From positions 44,762,689 through 44,826,688 of the forward strand of contig NC_030381.2 of assembly GCF_001625215.2 (NCBI RefSeq): DNA of 64,000 nucleotides. Reading direction: 5' to 3'. The number at the start of each line of letters is the position of its first letter. Within the stretch, counting starts at the first letter, position 1. The notes under the pieces are model-generated. The model searched no databases. It was given only the letters and a program-made list of their open reading frames with translations, and had not been told where the DNA came from. Shown here one piece after another: positions 11,472 through 23,220 of this stretch. The translations under genes were made by a program, and so were the position numbers. The stretch comes from Daucus carota subsp. sativus. Lineage: Eukaryota > Streptophyta > Magnoliopsida > Apiales > Apiaceae.

Positions 11472-11974
11472 CTCACTCCGTCCCTCTAAATTCTTTACAG
11501 TTTTTTTCACTGCTTAACACACATTTTAAGGCGTATATAAAGCATAGTTTCATAACTTATTTTTAATTTTTTTTTTGTATAAAACTTTAAATTTTAAACT
11601 TTTATTCAGAAAAGAAAACAGTTTAGAATAATTTAAGAAGCTACTCCCTCCGTCCCATTTAATTCTATACGTTTCTTTTTCACTGCTCGACACGCACTTC
11701 AATGTTCCTGTAAAATTTAGTTCCATTACTTATTTTTTAAATTTTCTTTTTCTGAATAAAAATATAACATTCAAATTTTTATTTACAAAAGAAAAATCTT
11801 AAAATTCAGTTACGGAACTATACTTTACGGGAGCATTAAAGTCCGTGCCGCGTCCCCGTCCCCCAATGTATATAACTCAGGGGGGCGGAGGAAGTATACT
11901 TTATAGGAGCCTTAAAATGCGTGTCGAGCCCTCTGTCCCGAATATAAAGGACGCGGGGGGGGGGGGGGGGGGGG
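11472..11974. mobile_element. Stowaway (Tc1/mariner) MITE, outer copy, interrupted
   Basis: The left end CTCACTCCGTCCC begins after TA (11470-11471). The right end runs 'ggacgcgggggg...' into a 20-base G run followed by TA (11975-11976). The internal text 'ttcactgcttaacacacatttta..gcgtat' and 'ttataggagccttaaaatgcgtgtcgag' matches the inner copy. The outer copy is split at a TA by the element at 11644-11894; rejoined, 'gaagcta/tactttatagg' aligns with 'ggaacta/tactttacggg' in the inner one. The G run looks like an expansion of the terminal repeat. Confidence 0.75.
11644..11894. mobile_element. Stowaway MITE, inner nested copy (251 bp)
   Basis: The terminal repeats are CTCCCTCCGTCCC at the left and GGGGCGGAGGAAG at the right. 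TA target duplications lie at 11642-11643 and 11895-11896. The length, termini and TA target are those of Stowaway MITEs mobilised by Tc1/mariner transposases. There is no coding capacity. Confidence 0.88.
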
Positions 11975-11976
11975 TA

Positions 11977-13864
11977 TCATATAAGATACTGTTAACTTAT
12001 TAATCATTAAGCATGTTCACAAATCACAGCAAGGGCTCTACACGTGCTTGTATATATATATACTCACACATATATTGTCACTTATTGAAATTAAGTAGTT
12101 ATACCAAAGGCCTCCTGGTTACCTTGCTCCCTTAATGGTCGAGGATTTAGACTTTGTCAAGACAAGGTCGGTGGGTGAGTGTGGTTAATCATAAAAGAAA
12201 TAAGTATTTTTTCCTATTTATGTAAGACTAAGAAGTATGTTATAACCTTAGTCATAATAGGTGATCATTGAAATTTATTTATAAGAGGTATGTCATAACC
12301 TTAATCATTGATTTTCTTATTAGGAGAATTTGAGCTTTTTGAGGACCAGCTTTTGACCACTCTTTTTATTAACAGTAGCTCTCTTGAGCTCTTTCTGGAC
12401 TAAGAGTACATATGACACGTCTTGGGGCCTTGGGCACTCCTTGATTCTGTGACCAACATTTTCTTTCTATGACAAACTTTTACGAAATGTGTATATTTTT
12501 TAGTTTTGTAATTCCACAATTGTGTTTGAAGTTCAATTGAAAGATGATTTTTGCTTGTTCTTTATCAAGCTGCATTTGGTAGTTGCTGACAGTAAATATT
12601 GATGAATGCAGAATTGCCAATAGCCTGCTGACGAAGGAGCGCGAATAGCAGAAATTCTCTCTCTCTACTCTACTGCGCCCATTCTTTAGATCATATGTTT
12701 TGAAGATATTGTGCTGAGTAACAAATATTTTGATTGAAGAAAATATGATATTCTCTTGGATGCTAGGGTCTATATGCTACAGATAGTATCATTCTTTCTA
12801 CTTAATTACATGTTTCCTTTGCATACTATTGTTGTAAGTGGCCTGAGAAGATGGATTGTCTTCTGGTGGGGGGGAATATTTTTAAATTCTCAGCTGTTGG
12901 TGAGAAACAGATGTGCAGATAAGAGCTCCTTGGCCATGCCAGGGATCAGCTGCCTTGTTCTAAAGGCTCTTCCCCCCTCATATGGCCAAACGTTCATAAT
13001 CCTTTTTTTTCAATCTGTCTCTACCCTGTGATATTTTGGTAAATAGGCAGTCTACTGTGGCATGTTTTGGACCTGTGAGTAGACCTGAGTCACCTGACCA
13101 TGTTATCCATCAATTTTATTCATGACACGAAAAATATAACGTTTGGGTTTGTACTTTTTCAGCTGCAAGAAATACGAAATATACTAGAATATTCTTTCTG
13201 AGTACAACAGGATACTTATTTAGTTTTGAGTACAACAGGTTTTTCTTTTTGGACATTGGTCCATTCTAAGATGAACTTTATGATGTCAGGCAACATGATT
13301 CAAGTACCAGTTGTATTTTCTATCGCGAGTAAGCTCTGAACATGGAGCAATGGATGAGTTTGACATGTGAGTTGAAACAGGTCGATCAAGGTGTAATAAA
13401 AATTTATCTCCAACCAGGAACATCATAAAATCATCTTATCTTTTAGGTAGAGACAATCAGATAGGAAGCCATGTTCTGTTTTAGAAGCATTTTAAGTTTC
13501 ATAGCCTAACAGCCAAAGGAGAGCAGTCGGAGCAGTTGGCATACTTTTTGTGAGATATACACCATTCAACATGTTTTTAGAATTTTATTCGTTAACACAC
13601 TAACAACTATTTTTTATTTAGTCGAAATAAGAAAAATATTTAGAAAATCCGTATTTTGATTTGTTTATTAATAATGTCGTTTAAGAAACGGTGTTGGAGA
13701 TGCTCTCGTCACAGACGAGACTCGTTCAGCTCAGAACATCTGGAAGTATATAGCATTATTGTTATTATTATCAGGACCGGGGTTGACCTTTAACTCACAA
13801 AAGCATTAGTATAGTAGTAACACACATTTCACTTGCTATATTCCTTTTCGCCACTTTCCTAGCA
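11977..13864. other. Intergenic region before the STOP1-like gene
   Basis: No convincing gene. A TATATATATATA run lies near 12050 and a CT repeat near 12657. A small open frame at 12756-13031 has no recognisable domain. The sequence after about 13680 should contain the promoter and 5' UTR of the zinc-finger gene. Confidence 0.4.
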
Positions 13865-14905
13865 ATGTCCAGCTCCGGCGACTTGCGTCATTTTCCGGCG
13901 AATACAATTACCTCATCCTCACTTCTCACCGCCGATCCAAGCATCCCACTCCTCAATCTCGCCGCCGTACAAACACGAATCGACGCCGTCCGTACAATTC
14001 TCTCCAATTCACTTCAAACTCAAACCCTAATCGGAAAAGTTCAACTGCAATCAATCTCCGACGAAATCACAGGTTCGATTCAGCAGATCGTAGTCAACGG
14101 CACCGCCTTGATCTCCTCTTCCATTCCCCCAACTTCTCCAGCACGACCTGACCCGACCCTTATGTTCTTGGACCCGGAGCTACAATCCAGGTCAGATATT
14201 AAACCCGATATTAAATTGGATACTGTTAGTGATGATTGGGAAACAATTGAGTTAGGTTCTGAAGAATTACTAGCTGAATTTGCGCATTTTTGTGATGTTT
14301 GTGGGAAAGGATTTAAGCGCGATGCGAATTTACGAATGCATATGAGGGCTCATGGGAATGAGTTCAAGACTCTGGAAGCTTTAGCTAAGCCGGAGAAGGG
14401 TTTGAATTTTGGGGTTAAGAAGATTAGGTTTTCGTGTCCGATGATCGGTTGTAATAGGAATAAGTGTCATGATAAGTTTAAGGCGTTGAAAACGGTTGTT
14501 TGTGTGAAGAATCATTTTAAGAGGAGTCATTGTCCGAAATCGTATGTGTGTAGTAGGTGTAATAAGAAGAGTTTTTCTGTGATGTCGGATTTGAGGAATC
14601 ATTTGAAGCATTGCGGGGAGGTTAAGTGGAAGTGTACGTGTGGGACAAGTTTTTCGAGGAAAGATAAGTTGTTTGGACATATGGCTTTGTTTGAGGGGCA
14701 TATGCCTGCGATTATGGAGGATGAAGAGAAGGGAAAAGAGGTTGTGGAAGAAAAAGATTCAGGGGTTAATGTTTCAGAGAATAGGAAGTTTGAGGGGTTG
14801 ATCGGAGAGTATGGTTCGATTGAGGAGTTTTGCTTGGACGATATGCTGAATACTTCTAATGATTGTAGTTTGGTTACTCAGATGGATGGGTTTTTCGACT
14901 TTTAA
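13865..14905 (+). CDS. STOP1/STOP2-like C2H2 zinc-finger transcription factor
   Basis: An intronless 346-aa nuclear regulator of the STOP1 (SENSITIVE TO PROTON RHIZOTOXICITY 1) type, which in Arabidopsis controls genes for low-pH and aluminium tolerance. Finger 1 is [23 protein letters not shown] (from about C143). The atypical finger [20 protein letters not shown]...KNHFKRSHC lies at about 190-225, then [24 protein letters not shown], then [25 protein letters not shown] ending near 281. This spacing is diagnostic of the family. The protein is shorter than STOP1 (about 500 aa) and nearer STOP2 in length. The C-terminus is acidic ([10 protein letters not shown]) and could activate transcription. 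The GC-richer 5' part, rich in S, T and P, is poorly conserved. The exact orthologue, STOP1 or STOP2, cannot be settled here. Confidence 0.92.
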   Translation: MSSSGDLRHFPANTITSSSLLTADPSIPLLNLAAVQTRIDAVRTILSNSLQTQTLIGKVQLQSISDEITGSIQQIVVNGTALISSSIPPTSPARPDPTLMFLDPELQSRSDIKPDIKLDTVSDDWETIELGSEELLAEFAHFCDVCGKGFKRDANLRMHMRAHGNEFKTLEALAKPEKGLNFGVKKIRFSCPMIGCNRNKCHDKFKALKTVVCVKNHFKRSHCPKSYVCSRCNKKSFSVMSDLRNHLKHCGEVKWKCTCGTSFSRKDKLFGHMALFEGHMPAIMEDEEKGKEVVEEKDSGVNVSENRKFEGLIGEYGSIEEFCLDDMLNTSNDCSLVTQMDGFFDF

Positions 14906-16416
14906 ATATGAGCAGAGCAGGTATATTCATGTATGTGTTTTGGTCGATATATTCTTGTTTTAAATTTCCAGTTGAAGTAAGATTGCCAGATCTTTTGCTA
15001 TAGTTTATGCCTGGAGCTATTGTGCTATTGTTGTTACTAATAGGAGATATTCATTGTAGATCATCATTGTGGCTAGTTTTCTCTTACATTTTACTTGGTT
15101 GAGATTTGAGTTAGATATTGGTTTGTTCAATATAATGTGGTTTCTATGAAGCAGAACAGAATCAACGTATTGGTATTGGCTTACATTAATCATTGTGATG
15201 TGCACTCATAAATTTAGAAGAGCGGGCAATTAATGTTTCTAGTTTATAAGACAAAAATAAGAAATCCCTATCATTATCATCTTCCATGCAAAGATGATGT
15301 TCCATTTTCATGAAGTAACTCACACAATGATTAAATGTCAATTGAGTTGTTCCATTATGGTTGTTCTACTGCTGTTTAAGTATTGTGTTGATCTATTATT
15401 AAAAAAAAAAAAGTATTGTGTCGATCTAGTGTTGTTTATAGGTATAGGCCCCTTAGACGCTTTAACTTTGGACAGAAGGACATGTGTTTAGATCTTAGTT
15501 TTTGTGATTTATGCAGCATGCCAAAATTAGGAGGGGGAGGGGTGGTGTTTAGAAATCCTGACTAGGTTGAAAAAAATAGATTACACGAGAGTTTTTACCA
15601 TCAAATGTAACCTTTCTAGGAAATCTAATTATATAAGATTATTAGTTTGTAAACTTCGGATTCGAGTCTCGAAGTCAGGTCAAGATAAGTGTTTTTCTGT
15701 TAAGCCACTGAGTTTAGGAATAAGTGGAATAGTGGATAATGATCTCAGATGCACGCCACCACTTTGGATCAGCGTGCAACAGTCCTAAAAGCATAAGGGC
15801 ACAAGGATCATGCAGCAAAATCTGGATTTGGGATCCAGTGTGATCCAGCAGCCGAGGCACATGCAGGATACTAGGTTCTGTGGATCTGGCATAAGACAAC
15901 TGTATACTCTTGGAGATGGCAAGTGTTACAACTAAATAAATACATAGATACTGGTTTTGCAAGTGATGTTGGATGAACACCTATGAAAGATCAGATTTTA
16001 TTCTTGCTTTCAATAGTCTTGGGGAGATGTAACTTAGAACTTAGTCATGGGGAGATGTAACTTTTGGTTAGAAATATTAGTGTCTAGGACAGTTTCGTGA
16101 TTTATTACGCTCCTGAGGAAATTTCTGAAAGTACTGATCATTCAAGAAATATTTGGTAAAACATACATTAACTATGTACTAAATTAATGATCAATCATTG
16201 ACAAATATGTTGAGAAGTTTTATTTGTATTTGTGTAGTAGTACACCTGCACTTCCAGACCCCCAGTTACACCTAACCTACCTGCTGGTTATAGTGCAGAT
16301 CTACTAAACTAGCCAGTCTGGATAAATATTATTGCTATCTTTATACAATGAATTCATGAAAGAATTAAAATAATAAATGTTAACAACATAATTGAGGTAA
16401 CAAAGGTGACACTGGT
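14906..16416. other. Intergenic between STOP1-like and SAUR genes
   Basis: Downstream UTR and spacer. A 12-base A run at 15403 is flanked on both sides by 'agtattgtgt.gatcta', a small local duplication. Repeated 'ggggagatgtaact' occurs at 16020-16060. No gene is recognised. Confidence 0.4.
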
Positions 16417-16758
16417 TCAAGGCTTCACTATAATGCTGGTTATTTCGTGTTTGGGGAGGCCAAGAACATGCTCGAACATTACTGGAGAACAAGGTAAGGT
16501 TATGGGCTCCTCTGAATCTGCAATCTCATCCTTGAATTGATCTAACAATGCCTGAAGCCTTGTAGAAGATAAACGTTTTACTGGAATCGCGTATCTTTTA
16601 TGTTCTTCTCCGACGTATATGGGGAAGCATCCGCTGGGGACGCTTACTCTCCCATTGCTGTTTTCAGTACCAGAGTATCTACATCCTCTATGGCCAGTGC
16701 CTGTTATCTTCTTAGAAAAACCCAAAAACTTTTCAAACAGTTTGGCCATGGAGACCAA
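16417..16758 (-). CDS. SAUR family auxin-responsive protein
   Basis: An intronless gene of 113 aa. The SAUR domain spans about 38-105 (VSVPSGCFPIYVGEEHKRYAIPVKRLSS, LQALLDQ, ITLPCSPVMFEHVLGL). The usual PxGxFxVYVG core appears as PSGCFPIYVG. SAURs are short-lived plant proteins that, in the best-studied cases, inhibit PP2C-D phosphatases so that plasma membrane H+-ATPases stay active and cells expand. The N-terminus is basic. A second in-frame ATG three codons in (MAKLFEKFLGF) is the commoner SAUR start and may be used. Length and lack of introns are typical. No neighbouring SAUR copies are seen, although SAURs often occur in tandem. Confidence 0.92.
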   Translation of the reverse strand: MVSMAKLFEKFLGFSKKITGTGHRGCRYSGTENSNGRVSVPSGCFPIYVGEEHKRYAIPVKRLSSTRLQALLDQFKDEIADSEEPITLPCSPVMFEHVLGLPKHEITSIIVKP

Positions 16759-16888
16759 CCAGAAGATAGATCAAATAGATAAAAAAAAAAATAGGCGAGC
16801 TTCGAAATTATATGCAAAGAATTGTGTTGGTGTATATGAGTATGTTATGTGTATATCAGAACGTTTGTGAATCTAATCGTATATGTCT

Positions 16889-16900
16889 CTATTTATAGTA
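16889..16900 (-). promoter_or_regulatory. TATA box of the SAUR gene
   Basis: On the gene strand this reads TACTATAAATAG. It lies about 130 bp upstream of the SAUR start codon, predicting a 5' UTR of roughly 100 bases. Confidence 0.6.
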
Positions 16901-17950
16901 TGTGATATAGGAAGATGCTAATTTACACAATTTCGTGTTGCCCGTGAATCGTCTATTTTGTCTTCTGAAGTTTTGGTAAAACCTGTAACCGTGTACATAT
17001 ATATCATACATGATGATATAATCCTCAAATGGGTGCATATATATTATATATGCATGTGAAGAAAGTATATAGAAGGAAAATTCTTGGAATGCCATATGGC
17101 GTCGAGGGAGAAGGCTGATGAAATTCAAAAGTTTAAAAAGGTTAATAATATGACTTCAAGAAAATGATGTGTGATATGTAGTCGTAGAAATTGAGTTCAC
17201 GAGTGTTATGTGTCCAATAAAAAAAAAAACAAGTCGTAGCAACTTGCTGCAGATGTCATTGATTATGTAAATAGTAAATACTGCCCATGTCACATTTCCA
17301 TGAGCTACTTCCTCAGTTCCATGAAGCAGTATATATGGTACGAATATTTAAAAAAGGTTTAATTTAGTGAAAAATAAGAAAAATGGATAAGTGATGATCA
17401 ACTAATATTTAATAAATAAAATGAGTGGAATGGAATAAAATAGTGATTGTAATTGAAATTTTGTATTATAAAATTGAACGGCAGGAGATGGTATCTATGA
17501 TTTTTATGTAGTACTAATAGTTTTTGCTACCCTAGTATTACGGCTAGATTTAATATCCGTGTATGTCACAGTTCGCAGGAAAAAGAGTTTGGTGCATGAG
17601 TCTTCAGTTCAAACTTTAAGTTTTGCAAGTTATAATTGGAGTGCAGCAAAACCCTCTCAAATAGGGTTGGAAATGAATCAAGTTGTTCGTGAATAACCTA
17701 AGCTTGGTTTGACTCAACTTGTTATGAGTTTGAATAATAAATTGTATTTGTTGAGAAACTTGAGTCGAGTATCATTCGTATCCGATTTGAGCTCCATTCG
17801 ACTCGAACTCGACTTGGTAAAATAGAATATGAATAAAAGATCAATTCTTAATATGTGAGAAATATTATGAAATTATATTTTATAGAAGTCTCAAAATGTG
17901 CTGGAAAAATAATATAAAGAACATGCTGGAACAAAAGGGTACAAATTTGA
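16901..17950. other. Intergenic, repeat remnants
   Basis: No gene. A Stowaway-like left end ('tacttcctcagttcc') occurs near 17309 without a matching right end. A stretch at about 17660-17820, with 'gggttggaaatgaatcaag' and repeated 'gactcgaactcgact' runs, resembles a hAT-like terminal region. Both are tentative. Confidence 0.35.
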
Positions 17951-18190
17951 GGTCATATAGAAATTTAGTTTGTCTGGAAATATTATACAGCAGTGGAGGG
18001 GAGAGAGGTACTTTTCTGTTTAATGTGATCTGAATCACAGAATTATATCATAAGCAGTTTATTTTATTATTAAATAAATATTAATATTTGAGTTGTAGTA
18101 AGAGGGATTTTCTTCGGGATCATATAGGAAAATTAATTTGTCTGGTAACATTATACAGCAGCAGTGGAGGGGGAGAGGTTCTGCTTTTAG
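17951..18190. repeat. Imperfect direct repeat, two copies of about 73 bp
   Basis: Copy 1 (about 17951-18022) and copy 2 (about 18117-18190) share 'tcatatag.aaa.tta.tttgtctgg.aa.attatacagca' and 'gtggagggg.gagaggt'. Copy 2 has an extra GCA in 'cagcagcagtgg'. The spacer is AT-rich. The origin is unknown; a terminal pair of a small decayed element is possible. Confidence 0.65.
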
Positions 18191-19080
18191 GAGTAAACAC
18201 TTAAGGATATCGAATTTTCGCAGATTTATTATTTGTATAAATTTATATAGTTTTATTTTAATGTCGAATGATATGTTCTTTTATACTCAGGCGGGTGATA
18301 TATACATCCCACTCATTTCTATATGGTTTCATTTTTGGGATGTCCCATATTTTTTCAAAAAATGATAATTTTTTAAAATATAAAATTACATCCACTATCT
18401 TTTCCGCTATCTCCTTCTATAATATCTAATAGAAACACTATTACACAAGTATTACTTTCCTTCATAATCTCTTATTAAAAATAAATTGCTCTTATTTTTT
18501 TTATCAATTTTTCATCTATTTTTACTCATTTTTTTACTTTTTTCTTATCTTTAATGTCCAAATTCAATGCATATTATTCATCGGGACCGAAGCAGGATAT
18601 ACTAAGGCGGGGTGCTGTGTGCGCATTGTCCAATGGACCAATGGAGTCGTGGCCTTGATAAGGTTTACGCAATTGTGCTCTGCATGGTTTGCATGCATGC
18701 TCATTTTTACTCGTATTGACGCTTTTGTAAAATGACTATAGGGATTAATAACTAAACACGAGAAATCGATAGTGTCGTAGGAAGCACGAATCATATTTAA
18801 TTGATGAATGTAAAAAAAGCAAATTTGATTAACTACATAATCAAAGCAGATAATCAAAGCAGCTGGAATCATATTTGGTCGAAAGGTAAGAAATGACCTA
18901 ATCAGATAACCGAAGATTTAATCTGTTAAGCGAGTTGTAAAACATGAATTAACCAAGATCAATCATCGATATTTGAAATAATACTTGAAACTATCAATTA
19001 TAAGACAAAGATGAAAAATTCATTACAAATTTACATGGGTGAAAAATAACCCAAAAATGAGCACACTAACAAAAAATTCA
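18191..19080. other. Intergenic, no gene recognised
   Basis: AT-rich sequence without a supported reading frame. The part nearest 19080 is the 3' flank of the first member of the small-gene cluster. Confidence 0.35.
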
Positions 19081-19494
19081 CTACAAACTAAACATCCTCC
19101 TAAATTCTAATATTAAGACCCTGAGTAAATTCTTCCACAACCATGGCTCAACTTTTGGTGTCAAGCTGGTCTCTGCTGGCAACATTCTCTCGATCATCAT
19201 CGTTTTGGAGCTCAACTGCTTCACTAACTTAATCATACCCAACTTTTTCTCCCCTTTGTACTTGTCTCTACAATATTCTTCTTCTCCGTTTCTTGAGGAT
19301 GATGAAAAGAATACCGGAACTGATTCCCCTGAGCTCATATGACCTCTATGATCTTCCCTTTCTTCTTCTTCTTCTTCTTCAGCTAATAAATGCGGCGGCG
19401 TCATCATCTCCGATCGTTCCCATTCTTCCATTGAGATGCCGCGTTCATGGTAATCAGCTCCTGCCATAGCAAGTGCTTCAAATGAAATGGACAT
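19081..19494 (-). CDS. Small acidic/basic plant protein, cluster member 1 (divergent)
   Basis: An intronless frame of 137 aa. It shares with the three downstream paralogues the N-terminal block EALAMAG-DY-E-G-(S/T)-MEEWE-SE-TPPHLLA, an acidic run (EEEEEEE here) ending in DH, and a basic KLVKQLSSK-MMI block. Its middle is different and its C-terminus is longer (LLRVLILEFRRMFSL). No signal peptide or membrane span is evident. I do not recognise a characterised family. Conservation of both blocks across divergent copies, together with a conserved promoter, argues that it is a real gene. It is the oldest-looking copy of the cluster. Confidence 0.72.
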   Translation of the reverse strand: MSISFEALAMAGADYHERGISMEEWERSEMMTPPHLLAEEEEEEEREDHRGHMSSGESVPVFFSSSSRNGEEEYCRDKYKGEKKLGMIKLVKQLSSKTMMIERMLPAETSLTPKVEPWLWKNLLRVLILEFRRMFSL

Positions 19495-19604
19495 TGTGAT
19501 TTCTGAATCTATATATTCGGAAAATGGTTACTATAGACAGAGAGAAATATTGTTATTTGCTAGGAATGTGTAAAATTATGAGGAACTAGTTATTGGTTAT
19601 TACA

Positions 19605-19826
19605 TGCATATATATAATATGTGCATGCAGCTCTGAGAGGAGAAGGTATATTTCTTGTCAAACATGTAAAGTTAAATTTAGGGACATAGATAGAATTTTC
19701 TTCGATAGGTGTTCACATCTGGAACAAGGTAGACCGGTGTTTCGAACAAAAACAAGCTGAGATTTGGAAAATGATTATTTCTCGTGATCATGTTGATTTT
19801 TTCGGGGTTTGTTAATGGTAAAACCA
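19605..19826 (-). promoter_or_regulatory. Promoter of cluster member 1
   Basis: Elements are given in plus-strand orientation. An AT-rich TATA-like run lies at 19605-19618, TATTTCTTGTCAAA at 19649-19662, GGTGTTCACAT at 19708-19718 and AATGGTAAAACCA at 19814-19826. The same elements occur in the same order upstream of all four cluster genes, although the surrounding sequence has diverged here. Confidence 0.6.
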
Positions 19827-20675
19827 GTTGCATTCAAATGTTATACTCAAGAGTAGCCAGCAACGCGATCGAAAATCTCTAATTAGATTAAAATAATACT
19901 TCATCGGTTCCCCTTAATTGTTTACGGAGGACGGGACCAGCCACACCTTTTAATATTCTCATAAGATATAACTGGAATAATTGTTATTTTTTCTCCTGGA
20001 TAAAAATTCAATGCTTAAATTTTATATAGAAAAGAAAATTTTTGGGAATAAGATATGAAACTTCTTTTATATATATATATGTTTTAAAATTCCGTGCCGA
20101 ACATTGAAAAAAATTGTGAAGAAATCATAAGTACAAAGCGATTATTAATTTTCAGATATAATATTGCTTCCGTTCGAACTAGTATGAGATTGATTTCAGT
20201 TCACACACGTGATAGAAATTAAAAATCGAAACTAAACTATTGAATTATAATTTATTTAAGATATATCTAAAATTTTGATAAATGAAATTAAATCAGACGA
20301 AAAATTAATAAAAATTAATCAAACTCTTAATAAATCAAATATTTTTAAAACATACCTGTCAGAAACGAATTTAACGTTTGGGACCATTTCTTCTTGCGAT
20401 TTGTCTACAGCTAGTTAATGTTAAGACTTCATTTTATTTAATTAAAACTTTGTTTCAATAATGTCAAAAGAAAGATGTGAACTACTTGTTGTATGTAGTA
20501 CAAGTACGGAGAATCTTAGGTTTGGTCAAAACCGGAGTTTTGAACTTCAAAATGTGTAATGCAGAGTAGTCTAGTCTAAGCAGTTCTCACGGGTATTGCA
20601 TAAACTTCTTTCCACAGGCGTCAGTTACGATGTCACGCCTACTTTCTTAGCTTACGAGTACCACACTATCGATTA
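19827..20675. other. Intergenic with a partial Stowaway relic
   Basis: About 19895-20120 resembles a Stowaway MITE body ('gtttacggagga', 'ataaaaattcaatgcttaaattt', 'aaaattccgtgccgaacattg') with degraded ends. No gene is recognised. Confidence 0.4.
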
Positions 20676-20950
20676 CTCCCTCCGATCTCAGTCAATTATT
20701 TACATTTGGTTTGAACATAAAACTTAATAAATATGTATAAAATAGTGTGAAGAAGAAAGAAAAATGAGTGTAGCAATGTGACTTGTTGATTTTAATTTAT
20801 AAAAACAAAATAATAAAATAAAAGTAGTGTGAAAAACGAGGAAAAATAAAAAAAATATAGATCATTGACTATTTTTGATAAATTTTGAGATGTATAACAT
20901 CATAAATTGGAAACCGTAAAGAAATGGAAGAAAGATTGGAGCACAGGGAG
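20676..20950. mobile_element. Stowaway-type MITE (275 bp)
   Basis: The left end CTCCCTCCGATCTCAGTCAAT and the right end 'gattggagcacagggag' are inverted, with TA at 20674-20675 and 20951-20952. The interior text 'catttggtttgaac' and 'tagatcattgactattttt' has no coding capacity. The subfamily differs from the pair at 11.5-12 kb. Confidence 0.75.
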
Positions 20951-20952
20951 TA

Positions 20953-21972
20953 AATTTTTATATTCATACGCTAAATTACCGGTAAATATATGAATAAATC
21001 GAAAATTTTCTCAAGCGTAATAGATCATACATTATTAATAATCATAATTACATCCTTAATATTTCTAGGGTTTTTTTTACACATACTCACGTGTAGAAAG
21101 TTTTTTGTAAATATACCATACTCTAAAAAAACAAAAATATAATCTTCCAAATTCTTTTTGTATAAAAATACCATTTTCTCAGAAAAAATCGCAAAAAATA
21201 CGAAAATTGCATTTGCAATTATATTTGCAACTGCTAGCAACCATATATGCAATTTTGAAATTTACATTTAATTGCATAATTAGTTGCAAGTGGTTGTAAA
21301 TACTGGAAATCATTGCTTGCCAAGCCCGTACTAGTATCACAATAACAATTATAAAATCAACTAAAAGCAATAAAAAAAAAAAACTGGAAGCAAATCCATC
21401 TATAATATTAACTAAACCCATACAATTTTGTAAATACGAGAGTTTTATATGGTTGCATATTTTCAGAAGGTAATAAAATTATAAAATATTTTTTAGAAAA
21501 CGATATTTTGGATAATTATAAATTTCTATAAATTTTTATTCGTTTCTAATTTATATCCAGATCATAAGTATTCAGATACTATTTATAAGATTAATTTTTT
21601 TTATGAAACTTTATCGCGGAAAAATCAGATTATTATTATTTCTCCTCGTAGGATTGTTTTCTCTTATTAATTTTAATGTAAGTAATAATTGAACGCATTC
21701 GAAACGAATCAAAGACAAAATATTAACATACATTTATAAAAGTATTATATAATTAAAATTAATTAAAAAAAGTCAAGCTTTGCACGTATTTTTATAAAGT
21801 ATAGTTTCATAATATTTTTTTAAAATTATATTTTTCTGATAAAAGATTGACGTTTACCTAAAAAAAGAAAAATTGAATAAACGTTATGGTACTATACTCG
21901 ATAGGAGTATCAACATGCGTGCAAACATGAACGTAAACAAACAACAAGAGCGGGGAGTATAATTTCTTCACT
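20953..21972. other. Intergenic, AT-rich
   Basis: No gene. About 21690-21960 ends in 'agcggggagtata' and carries 'ttataaagtatagtttcataat', so it looks like the right half of another Stowaway copy. Confidence 0.35.
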
Positions 21973-22054
21973 TGTCAACAAATTTTTTTATCATGTTATT
22001 ATATTTTAAATATTGTCAACAAATTTTTTTATCATGTTATTATATTTTAAATAT
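21973..22054. repeat. Perfect 41-bp tandem duplication
   Basis: Two identical 41-base units beginning TGTCAACAAATTTTTTTATC, at 21973-22013 and 22014-22054. Because the units are identical, the duplication is recent or an assembly artefact. Confidence 0.85.
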
Positions 22055-22314
22055 CGCATAACAGTAACGTGGTCAAACAATTAGTCGTAATTATAATATA
22101 TGGATCAAAATATATTTTTATTGGAAATTTATATATAGTTATTAATTCCTATCCTATCATTTTATTTACAAATTGATATTTTATATGGTATATTCTTGGT
22201 CTTTCAAATTACTTTTAGTTTACTCAAATATCACAGTTATGACATGGTTAAATGAAATATGTCTTATATCTCAGCAAAATGACGATGTATAGAAATGGGA
22301 CATATAGTCATAAG

Positions 22315-22575
22315 ATTTTACGTCGGTTAAAAAGGCGACGTAAATGTTAAATATACGTTTCTTCTAAAACCGACGTAAAAGATGAAAACCCGACGTATGA
22401 TGTTCTTTATTTTCGATGTACAAAAGCCTAATAACTAATGTATAAAAACTTTGTAGTCGACGTATAAAGTTTAAAACCGACGTATATTGTTTGAAGATTT
22501 ATGTCACTTTCTTTACTAACCGACGTATATGTCTAAATTTTATATATCATCTACATTTTTAGATTCGACGTATAT
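22315..22575. mobile_element. CACTA-like subterminal repeat array (ACCGACGTA motifs)
   Basis: About nine copies of a motif near (A/C)CGACGTA(T/A) occur in both orientations at 20-40 bp spacing, for example 'ttacgtcggtt' (22319), 'gcgacgtaa', 'accgacgtaaaag', 'cccgacgtatg', 'gtcgacgtataaag' and 'accgacgtatattg'. Short motif arrays of this kind form the transposase-binding subterminal regions of CACTA elements. Perfect CACTACAA ends are not seen. The array is flanked by two copies of the same sequence (22194-22260 and 22862-22930). Confidence 0.55.
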
Positions 22576-23220
22576 TGCCAAAAAAAAGAAGACAATACCT
22601 TCCCTATATTTAAACTACAAAATATAAATCTAATGTAAATAAAATTTGCATTCCAATATTCTCAACAAAATGATTTAAAAAATTAAAACAACTATCATTC
22701 CGGTAAAAACTTAATACATCATCAACTTAATAAAATAAAGCTGTGTCTTCCCAGCTTATTAATTAGTGCCACACACTCTTTTTAACAAGTTCTTGTAACA
22801 ATGACGGATAACAAATAATCTAAGTCACTTCATTTCTCTGTTCTTTATCTTGGTACATTCTTGTTCTCTCAGATTACTTTTAGTTTACTCAAATATCATA
22901 GCTATGATATGGTTAAAATAAGGCGGTAAATATTTAGCAAAACAAAATAAGCATTCATCGTTGATGTTTGATGTATTAAAACTCCTATCAATATATATAG
23001 TCGCAACTCACGGTCCATGTTCTTCCCAACACAATAAACGAATAAAAACTGATGATACAAGAGGAGAAAAAACATGAACATACGGAAATATTGAACAGTT
23101 TGTGCATGACTAGAATACAGTTGAGCTCGTACAAGATAAAAAATTATTTAAAAAACAAAATCTGTCTTAATTACAATTTTACAAGTCAGAAATGGCGGGG
23201 CTTGAAAACGGGAACGTCCT

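Noticed and set aside
12756-13031. 91-codon open frame on the plus strand
   Set aside because: No recognisable domain, no family-like composition and no clear promoter; treated as chance.
17300-17500. Second Stowaway element near the SAUR gene
   Set aside because: Only a left-end-like phrase was found; no right terminus or TA pair, so it is mentioned only as a remnant.
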